Origin: Valencia hispanica
Lineage: Eukaryota > Chordata > Actinopteri > Cyprinodontiformes > Valenciidae
Assembly: GCA_963556495.2 (NCBI GenBank)
Contig: OY747710.1
Coordinates: 3,021,501 to 3,085,500 of the forward strand
DNA: 64,000 nt
Direction of reading: 5' to 3'
Shown here piece by piece: positions 57,401 to 64,000 of the stretch. The notes beneath the pieces were generated by a model, which was not told where the DNA came from, made no database searches, and saw only the letters and a program-made list of their open reading frames with translations. Numbering within the stretch: the first letter of the stretch is position 1; the number at the start of each line of letters is the position of its first letter. A program made the translations under genes and the position numbers.

Positions 57401-60400
57401 TTAGAAGCACGGCTCCGCGCTGTTGAAAAACCAGCAGATAGCCGAAGCCCATTAGCCAGCGCGGAGCCAACAAGGATAGAACCCCCTAGCTGTCCTCCGG
57501 TAGAGCCCGCGCAGCCGGGACCTCTAGGCGGCTGGGTGACTGTACGTAGGAAGCATAGTTCTAGGACCCAGCCCCCGGGCCACCACCAACCGGTCCGCGT
57601 TTCTAACAGATTTTCCCCGCTCAGCGACACACCCGCTGAGAAGCCGGCCCTGGTAATTGGCAGCTCCATAGTCAGAAACGTGGCATTAGAGACACCATTG
57701 ACCATAGTCAAATGCTTGCCAGGGGCCAGAACGGGCAACATCAAATCCAACCTGAAACTGCTGGCTAAAGATAAGCGTAAATACAGTAAGATTGTTATTC
57801 ACGCTGGCGGTAATGACACCCGGTTACGCCAATCGGAGGTCACTAAAATTAGTGTTGCTTCGGTGTGTAAGTTTGCCAAAACAATGTCAGACTCGGTAAT
57901 CTTTTCTGGTCCCCTGCCTGATCGGACCAGTGACGACATGTTTAGCCGCATGCTGTCATTCCATCAATGGTTGTCTAGGTGGTGTCCTGCAAACGATGTG
58001 GGCTACATTGATAACTGGAGAACATTTTGGGGAAAACCTGGTCTGATCCGGAGAGACGGCATCCATCCCACTTTGGATGGAGCAGCTCTTCTTTCTAGGA
58101 ATATGGCCGAATTTATTAATCCTCCAAAACACTGACAACCCAGGGTCCAGACCAGGAAGCAGAGTCGTAGTTTAACCCACCTCTCTGCTGCTTCTGTACT
58201 GTTACCCCCCCATTACCCTATAGAAACAGTGTCTTGCCCACGGCCAAAATTAAATGGATTAAAAGTTAAGCCAACAAAAGCAAATTATGGAAATCTCATA
58301 AAAATAAATACAACTTTGACTGAAAATAAATCTATTAAATGTGGTTTATTAAACATAAGATCTCTCTCCTCAAAGACTTTGTTAGTAAATGACTTGATTT
58401 GTGATAATCACATTGATTTGCTTTGTCTCACAGAAACCTGGTTGCAGCAGGAGGATTATGTCAGTATAAATGAGTCAACTCCTTCCAGTCATTTAAATTT
58501 TCACATTCCTAGAAATACTGGGCGAGGAGGAGGAGTTGCAGCCATTTTCCGTTCTGATTTACTAATTAGTCCCAGACCAATTGATAGCTACAGTTCTTTT
58601 GAGCATCTAACCCTTAATTTTCCTCATCCAAGTTGCAAAACATTAAGACCATTTTTGTTTGTGGTTTTGTATCGTCCACCAGGCCCTTACTCTCAATTCT
58701 TGGATCAGATCTCACATTTTTTATCTGATATAGTATTAAATACTGATAGGGTTATTATAGTGGGGGACTTCAATATTCATGTGGATACTGAAAGTGATAG
58801 CCTAAATGCAGCCTTTAATGCTATTTTAGACTCAATTGGCTTTACTCAAAAAGTACAGGGATCGACCCACTCAGGTAAACACACTTTGGACCTTGTACTG
58901 ACATACGGTATTGAGTGTGAGGAAATAACAGTCCACCCACATAACCCGGTCCTGTCTGACCACTTCTTGATAACTTTTGAATTTACTTTAACTGACCATC
59001 TTAAATCTGAAAGAAAATTTCATTATAGTAGAACTTTATCAGACAATGCTGTAACAATTTTTAAAGAATCTGTACCATTCTTACTTTCCTCAGTGTCTCA
59101 GAGTAACACAGTGGATGGCAGCAATTCTATCTCTAACCCTTCAGAAATTGATGGTCTGGTTCACAGCGTTACGTCCTCATTGCGTTTGGCATTAGATAGT
59201 GTAGCCCCCTTAAAAAAGAAAGTGGCTAGCCATAGGAGGCTGACTCCTTGGTTTAACGCAGAGTTGCGTACTTTAAAGCAGAATACTAGGAAGTTGGAGA
59301 GAAAATGGCGCTTTACACATCTAGAGGATTCCTATTTAACCTGGAATAACAGTCTACTGCTGTATAAAAAGACCCTTCGACAAGCTAGAACAGCATATTT
59401 CTCATCATTAATAGAGGCGAATAAAAACAATCCTAGGTTTCTTTTTAGTACAGTTGCCAAACTTACACAGAGTCATAGCTCTGTTGAGCAAACTATTCCC
59501 CCGGCTCTTAGCAGTGAGGATTTTATGAGATTCTTCATAAATAAAATAAATTTTATTAAAAATAAAATCATTGGCACCCTCCCAAACATGAGTACTTCTT
59601 CCTCAGTAAATGAGTCAGTATCGGAAAGAACTGTAGAACCTCAGTATTGCTTAGGCTGTTTTGATTCAGTCGAGCTTTCAGAATTATCAAAAATATTAGC
59701 CTCATCTAAATCTTCAACTTGTATTTTGGACCCAATCTCAACCAAATTATTTAAAGAAGTGTTCCATTTGGTTCCTGGCCCCATTTTGGATATGATGAAT
59801 CTATCCTTAGTAAACGGATACGTACCACAGGAATTTAAAATAGCTGTAATTAAACCTTTACTCAAGAAACCTTCCCTTGATCAAGATGACTTAGTGAATT
59901 ACAGACCTATATCTAACCTTCCTTTCTTATCCAAAGTCCTTGAGAAAATAGTTGCTAATCAAGTCTGTGAACATCTAAACAGTAACGAGCTGTTTGAAGA
60001 GTTTCAGTCAGGTTTTAGAGCTCATCATAGCACTGAAACAGCACTGGTGAAGGTTACTAATGATATTCTCATGGCCTCAGATAATGGACTGGTGTCTGTT
60101 CTGGTTTTGTTAGATCTCAGTGCTGCTTTTGACACAGTCGATCATAATATTCTCTTAGAAAGGCTTGAACATGTTGCAGGGATCAAAGGAACAGCACTAG
60201 GCTGGTTTAAATCATATTTGTCTGATAGATTCCAGTTTGTTCATCTAAATGATAAATCATCTTCACTCTCAAGGGTTACTTGTGGAGTTCCACAGGGTTC
60301 TGTCCTTGGACCAATTCTTTTCACCATATATATGCTTCCAATTGGTAGAATCATTAGACAGCATGGGATAAATTTCCACAGCTATGCCGATGATACACAA

Positions 60401-62756
60401 CTATATTTATCCATAAATCCTGATGAACCCAGTCAGTTAGGTAGATTACAGGCATGTCTGGAAGACATAAAAGCATGGATGACCCTAAACTTTTTGCTTT
60501 TAAATTCTGACAAGACAGAAGTTGCTGTCTTTGGACCAGAAGTTCTTAAACAGAAACTGATTAGTCAATCACTTCATCTGGATGGCATTAAATTGTCCCC
60601 CAGTAATAACGTAAAGAACCTCGGCGTTATTTTTGACCAAGACTTGACATTTAAATCCCATATTAAACAGGTTTCTAGGATTTCTTTCTTTCACCTCCGG
60701 AATATTGCTAAAATTAGAAACATCCTGTCCAGGAGTGATGCTGAGAAACTAGTCCATGCATTTGTTACCTCAAGGCTGGACTACTGTAATTCTTTACTAT
60801 CAGGAAGTCCACAAAATGCCATTAAAAGCCTTCAGTTGATCCAAAATGCGGCAGCAAGAGTTCTGATGAATATTAAAAAGAGAGATCACATTTCTCCTGT
60901 TTTAGCTTCCCTTCATTGGCTCCCTGTTAAATCCAGAATAGAATTTAAGATCCTTCTTCTTACATACAAAGCCCTTAATAATCAAGCTCCATCATACATC
61001 AGAGATCTAATTGTTCCATATGTTCCTAAAAGAGCACTTCGCTCTCAGACTGCAGGTTTACTTGTAGTTCCTAGGATCTCTAAAAGTAGAATGGGAGGCA
61101 GATCTTTTAGTTATCAGGCTCCTCTCCTGTGGAACCAGCTCCCAGCTTTAGTCCGTGAGGCAGACACTCTGTTTACTTTTAAGGCCAGGCTTAAAACTTT
61201 CCTTTTTGATAAAGCTTATAGTTAGAGTGGCTTAGGTCATCCTGAGCTATCTCTGTAGTTATGCTGCTATAGGCTTAGACTGCTGGAGGACAGACTTACC
61301 AATTTTCTTCACTCTGCTACTTCCTTTTCTCCTACGACTCTCCAGTTGTATTACAGTACATTCTGTTATTTCGACTGTTAACTTTGTTTTCTCTCAGTGT
61401 TTTTCTCCCCATCGAAGATACACCTGGTCTGGTATCCTGCTTGGCTGCAATGCCCTGTTGGACGGGGGTCATCGACTGGGATGATCCTCTCAGTAACTGA
61501 ACATCCACTGTGTCCTGTTATCAACTTTTTACTTTCTGTAACATAGAAAGTTCTCTTATATCGGATCTTCTGTTCCTTCTGTGTTCTGCTCTGTCTTCTC
61601 AAACCCCCAGACGGTCGTGGCAGATGGCCGCTCCTACTGAGCCTGGTTCTGTTGGAGGTTTCTTCCTGTTAAAGGGGAGTTTTTCCTCTCCACTGTCGCT
61701 ACATGCTTGCTCAGTATGAGGGATTGCTGAAGGATTGCTGTGGTTGGAAATCTGCCCAACCTCACGCCAATGACTGACGCAATCTGCTGGGATTCCTTAA
61801 ATAGGAAACTTTTTAACTGATTGGAATGTTTGTATAATTGTATTGAAATGACTTCTTGTTAAGTGCCTTGAGATGACATCTGTTGTGAATTGGCGCTATA
61901 TAAATAAACTGAATTGAATTGAATAAAATCAACTGGTTGGAATAAGCTTTAATCTGAAGCATTCCATCTAAAGTCCTATAGAGACACAAACAGATTTTCT
62001 CCCTGAGTTATTCAATTATTAGCTCCATCATCCATTATTAATATTATTATCATTATTATTATTGGTGAAGAAACATCAACCCAGAGCATGATGGTTCCAC
62101 CACCATGTTTCGCCATATGGTGAGGTCAGTTTTCTGTCACACCAATCATTTTGCATGTACAGTAAGACAAAATATTTCTGCCTCTAGGCCCCTCCCATCC
62201 CCCTCTCCTGTCAGTTCAGATGAACGTCTATGTCTTGGTAGTTCTGCAGTAGTTCTGTAGTTCTGTTCAAAGCCTTGGAATATTGTTTTAGAACCTAACC
62301 CTGCTTTAAACGGAACCAGAACCTTCTCCCTGACCTGGCTGCCCTGATTCTTGCTCTCCATGAGGCTGCTTGTTCTCTAATGTTCTCTAAAGAGCCTCTT
62401 GTGTTTTTCTGATACATAAAATCCAAATTATGCATTGATGAATTTTTAAGGTAAAGTAAGAGGTAAAAAACGAAAAAACCCTACTGTTTTATTATTATTA
62501 TTGTTGTTGTTGTAGTTAAATTATTTTAAAAAACGACTGTTGTTCGATTGATGATCGTCATTAGTGGAGGGTACATGATTCATGTTAAGATTGTCAACTG
62601 TATTTTTAAATCTGAAGGTTTTGGATACAACAACGAGATGGTGATCAGGCTTCACCTGCAATGATGACTTTTGAAGGAAATATTACCGATAAATGGAACA
62701 CAGGATTATACTCTAACAAATTAATCTGTGAGCATAAAGCCCTTATAATGGATTAA
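50772..62756 (+). CDS. C-type lectin receptor E (complete, all exons open)
   Basis: Exons: E1 50772-50832 ([20 protein letters not shown]), E2 51462-51521 ([19 protein letters not shown]), TM 53905-54003 ([20 protein letters not shown]), stalk 54760-54933 ending [12 protein letters not shown]4 55765-55916 ([20 protein letters not shown]), E5 56008-56096, E6 62618-62756 ending [11 protein letters not shown] and TAA. The exons sum to 774 nt, 257 codons. All junctions are GT-AG with matching phases. Predicted type II membrane receptor. E1 has HEN where other copies have YEN/YGN, so only the E2 tyrosine remains. E5 ([20 protein letters not shown]) lacks WIGL and WxWxDG. Introns hold a LINE 3' end, a Tc1-like element and, before E6, a near-complete L2. 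AATAAA at about 63582 is a possible poly(A) signal. Confidence 0.8.
51030..51072 (-). repeat. Very short LINE 3' tail
   Basis: TAGAAATATCCTTTATTGTC followed by CCTTAGTGGAGAAATTC matches the 3' terminus of the Rex1-like element at 49660-49700 (TTCCTTTATTGTCCCACAATG, GAAAATTC). Only about 40 bp was inserted. Confidence 0.5.
51363..51423. repeat. (TA)n microsatellite
   Basis: About 25 uninterrupted TA dinucleotides followed by a short CACATATATA end, in the E1-E2 intron of copy E, 40 bp upstream of the E2 acceptor. Confidence 0.95.
51699..51976 (-). mobile_element. L2-like LINE 3' end (5'-truncated)
   Basis: The minus-strand copy resembles 34637-34870: shared GTCAAGGCAATTTTATTTGT, ATTCAAGGTGCTTTA, AAAACAGCAATAAAGCATGA and CTCTAAACAGATGAGTTTTT. 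Only the tail and the last RT codons are present. It lies in the E2-TM intron of copy E. Confidence 0.7.
52250..53435 (+). mobile_element. Tc1-like transposon with both terminal repeats, transposase broken
   Basis: The left terminus CACTCACTGGCCACTTTATT followed by AGGTACACC (from 52253) is mirrored by GGTGTACCTAATAAAGTGGC followed by TAGTGAGTG (to 53432). The transposase starts [19 protein letters not shown] and [20 protein letters not shown] (HTH). Later pieces in shifted frames contain [11 protein letters not shown] (first catalytic Asp), [10 protein letters not shown] (second Asp) and a PDLKPI region. Frameshifts and stops make it inactive; terminal repeats suggest it could once be mobilised in trans. 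Located in the E2-TM intron of copy E. Confidence 0.85.
56097..57129. other. E5-E6 intron of copy E, 5' part
   Basis: AT-rich. 56690-57030 has the look of an old Tc1-like remnant (ATAGGAAGGGTATTATTACTG, GGTATGAATACTTTTGGCCC as an end sequence), with no open transposase. No exon seen. Confidence 0.4.
57251..58135 (+). CDS. LINE ORF1p: SGNH-esterase-type protein
   Basis: 294 codons from an ATG in good context (G at -3, G at +4). The N-terminus has a cysteine-rich start, then a short coiled-coil ([18 protein letters not shown]) and a proline-rich linker. The C-terminal half shows SGNH-hydrolase blocks: [11 protein letters not shown] (block I, Ser), [11 protein letters not shown] (Asn block), and [13 protein letters not shown] (Asp-x-x-His block). 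Established: ORF1 proteins of CR1/L2 elements carry such an esterase. It presumably binds element RNA or membranes in the retrotransposition complex; the enzymatic role is not settled. It ends with TGA 58133-58135, in frame with ORF2. Confidence 0.85.
   Translation: MATLLSPVSNSSLLSCSLCQMFSYFPASFSDNGNCNKCNIFVALEARVSELEARLRAVEKPADSRSPLASAEPTRIEPPSCPPVEPAQPGPLGGWVTVRRKHSSRTQPPGHHQPVRVSNRFSPLSDTPAEKPALVIGSSIVRNVALETPLTIVKCLPGARTGNIKSNLKLLAKDKRKYSKIVIHAGGNDTRLRQSEVTKISVASVCKFAKTMSDSVIFSGPLPDRTSDDMFSRMLSFHQWLSRWCPANDVGYIDNWRTFWGKPGLIRRDGIHPTLDGAALLSRNMAEFINPPKH
58136..61225 (+). CDS. LINE ORF2p: endonuclease and reverse transcriptase
   Basis: The frame is open from the codon after the ORF1 stop through 61225; a GTG at 58229 gives 998 codons. 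Endonuclease motifs: [37 protein letters not shown] and [13 protein letters not shown] motifs: [79 protein letters not shown] and [11 protein letters not shown] (catalytic YADD). The C-terminus has [22 protein letters not shown] and [18 protein letters not shown]. No in-frame ATG occurs until about residue 434, downstream of the endonuclease. Translation by UGA readthrough, reinitiation at a non-AUG codon, or loss of an ancestral ATG are all possible. Confidence 0.9.
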   Translation, partial: QPRVQTRKQSRSLTHLSAASVLLPPHYPIETVSCPRPKLNGLKVKPTKANYGNLIKINTTLTENKSIKCGLLNIRSLSSKTLLVNDLICDNHIDLLCLTETWLQQEDYVSINESTPSSHLNFHIPRNTGRGGGVAAIFRSDLLISPRPIDSYSSFEHLTLNFPHPSCKTLRPFLFVVLYRPPGPYSQFLDQISHFLSDIVLNTDRVIIVGDFNIHVDTESDSLNAAFNAILDSIGFTQKVQGSTHSGKHTLDLVLTYGIECEEITVHPHNPVLSDHFLITFEFTLTDHLKSERKFHYSRTLSDNAVTIFKESVPFLLSSVSQSNTVDGSNSISNPSEIDGLVHSVTSSLRLALDSVAPLKKKVASHRRLTPWFNAELRTLKQNTRKLERKWRFTHLEDSYLTWNNSLLLYKKTLRQARTAYFSSLIEANKNNPRFLFSTVAKLTQSHSSVEQTIPPALSSEDFMRFFINKINFIKNKIIGTLPNMSTSSSVNESVSERTVEPQYCLGCFDSVELSELSKILASSKSSTCILDPISTKLFKEVFHLVPGPILDMMNLSLVNGYVPQEFKIAVIKPLLKKPSLDQDDLVNYRPISNLPFLSKVLEKIVANQVCEHLNSNELFEEFQSGFRAHHSTETALVKVTNDILMASDNGLVSVLVLLDLSAAFDTVDHNILLERLEHVAGIKGTALGWFKSYLSDRFQFVHLNDKSSSLSRVTCGVPQGSVLGPILFTIYMLPIGRIIRQHGINFHSYADDTQLYLSINPDEPSQLGRLQACLEDIKAWMTLNFLLLNSDKTEVAVFGPEVLKQKLISQSLHLDGIKLSPSNNVKNLGVIFDQDLTFKSHIKQVSRISFFHLRNIAKIRNILSRSDAEKLVHAFVTSRLDYCNSLLSGSPQNAIKSLQLIQNAAARVLMNIKKRDHISPVLASLHWLPVKSRIEFKILLLTYKALNNQAPSYIRDLIVPYVPKRALRSQTAGLLVVPRISKSRMGGRSFSYQAPLLWNQLPALVREADTLFTFKARLKTFLFDKAYS
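61926..62617. other. Intron of copy E after the L2
   Basis: It contains short (ATT)n runs near 62040 and a likely Tc1 remnant at 62070-62160 (GAGCATGATGGTTCCACCAC, CATATGGTGAGGTCAG). The last 60 bp run into the E6 acceptor AAATCTGAAG at 62617. No exon seen. Confidence 0.4.
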
Positions 62757-63111
62757 TAGTCAGCCTTCTTCCTTCACTGTAAGTCACGCTCATATTATTA
62801 TTGAAGAATCATTTTATTGGCAAATTTAACATGCTTTGACAGATTCTGTTTTCTAAACTGAACATGTGAAAATCTGATTGTGAAACTTGCATTGAATAGA
62901 TTTAAGTGTGTGTTTGTTAAGAATGTATTCATGAAAGATGCTGGAAAGTGTTCAGGAAGACTGTTGTGAACAACAACAACAAAAGAGGATTCATTCTGGT
63001 AGATTTAACTAAATATGTCTGTAAATATGTAGTAACAATTTCTTCTGTGGGTATTTTTATGTAGTTTTTAATCCAGCATATGGTCTTTGGGTTTCCTAAA
63101 AGTCATTCAAA

Positions 63112-63142
<31 letters not shown>

Positions 63143-64000
63143 TGTAGTAGTAGTAGTATTAAGCGAGGTTGGCACTTGTGGAGATATAATTACCTTCTGC
63201 TGGAGCTGTGGTGCTGTTAGAAAAAAAAAATCATCACTTTTAATTTTTTCTTGTTATTTCTCCATTTGACAGAAAACATTAAAAAACAGATAGAAGACCC
63301 AGGTACCACCCTGGACAGGCTCCAGCTCTATTAAAGAAACACAATCCTGAACAGTCACACACCAGCGTGTAAAAATCATGCTTTAGGTTTGTCGGAAGAA
63401 GCCATCTTCCTTTTTCTTTTTCTTTTTTGACACCATTTTAACATCTATACGTTGTGATGTCTCTTTTACATCAGAATATGTAAAACTTTGTGTTTAAACT
63501 TTGTAAGTGCTATCACGTTGACAGCAGTCCATCCATGTTTTGTGTACTGTAAGGGATTTTCTCAGAAAACATTAACAAAAAAAATAAAGTGAGGTGTTTT
63601 TCTTTTTGTGATCAAAAACTGATTAAAAAAGGTTTTGATTTTATTTTTCCTTCAGAATCAAGACATTAAAAAAATTATACAGATAAACACAAACAGAACA
63701 ACACTGATATTCCAATATTCTGACATTTGATGTCCACATCAAGGCTCTGGACTTGTATTTGTCAGTGTATTATCCTGCTACAGATTGTCTCTGTAACTGT
63801 TGCCATGAAATGTGTGTTTTGAATTATTTGATGACTTGTGTTTTTCATACAGAGCCTTGACAATCCCAACAGGGAATGGATCATTGGGTTTTTAAAATAA
63901 TTCTTCAGTGTGCTTCATTCTGGACCGATGACCCTTTCATTTGCATCTTTTTATGCTTGTTGTAAATTGTTGAAATTCCTGCCTCCTTCACACCAAGACC
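62757..64000. other. 3' flank of lectin copy E
   Basis: AT-rich. An (ATT)n microsatellite lies at about 63112-63141. 63298-63325 (CAGGTACCACCCTGGACAGG) looks like the edge of a SINE block in reverse. AATAAA at about 63582 may serve as a poly(A) signal. No further gene is recognised before the window ends. Confidence 0.4.

Larger units (their letters stand above)
57130..61925 (+). mobile_element. Near full-length L2-type LINE with both ORFs open
   Basis: It comprises a 5' UTR from about 57130, ORF1 (57251-58135, esterase-type), ORF2 (to 61225, endonuclease plus RT), and a 3' UTR of 0.7 kb ending GGCGCTATATAAATAAACTG with an AATTG tail. There are no internal frameshifts. It lies in sense orientation in the last intron of lectin copy E. 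A very similar 3' end at 10138-10345 indicates recent family activity. The 5' border is my estimate; no target duplication was seen, as is usual for L2. Confidence 0.85.

Noticed and set aside
57319..57750. Minus-strand 143-codon frame
   Set aside because: Antisense to L2 ORF1, whose plus-strand esterase motifs are clear.

Overview
This is vertebrate nuclear DNA, almost certainly a percomorph teleost. Coding exons are short, follow GT-AG rules and sit in AT-rich introns. The repeats are typical of fish: L2/CR1-type and other non-LTR elements, Ty3/gypsy elements including one with Gmr1-type gene order, several Tc1-like transposons, short TIR elements and a tRNA-derived SINE. There are no bacterial features, rRNA genes or CRISPR arrays. 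All calls come from reading the sequence; no database search was run.

The host content is one tandem cluster of type II transmembrane C-type lectin-domain receptors (KLR/CD209/CLEC-like), all on the + strand. The shared exon plan is E1 (ATG, about 20 aa, YxN motif), E2 (a second 20-aa YxN exon), TM exon, coiled-coil stalk ending in FPVxxFCPxKS, then a lectin domain split over E4, E5 and E6. Copy A (1685-2755) shows only stalk plus lectin domain. Copy B (13842-26557) is spread over 12.7 kb by retrotransposons and has a frameshifted last exon. Copy C (30092-36910) is complete and open (304 codons with an optional exon). Copy D (40656-48035) keeps only E1, with a stop in it, and E6. Copy E (50772-62756) is complete and open (257 codons). 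A decayed TM-like exon at about 8.93-9.06 kb points to a further lost copy. C and E are the best functional candidates.

Most of the remaining sequence is mobile DNA in introns and spacers. 16.4-24.6 kb holds a Tc1-like remnant, an L2-type LINE apparently interrupted by a Gmr1-order gypsy element, and the LINE reverse transcriptase. 27.6-29.0 kb is a minus-strand Tc1-like element. 31.15-31.87 kb is a minisatellite of alternating 22-bp monomers. 34.6-36.7 kb carries two minus-strand LINE 3' ends. 39.2-40.6 kb is a putative TIR transposon with a TTAA-flanked element nested in it. 41.9-47.6 kb is a chromodomain gypsy element split by a TIR element that itself holds a LINE fragment. 49.65-50.35 kb is a decayed LINE. 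52.25-53.43 kb is a Tc1-like element. 57.1-61.9 kb is a long L2-type LINE with both ORFs open.

The observations most worth following are the duplicated YxN cytoplasmic exons, the frame-preserving rewriting of lectin exon E5, and the intact L2 element whose ORF2 lies in frame with ORF1 behind a single UGA, with no usable AUG.
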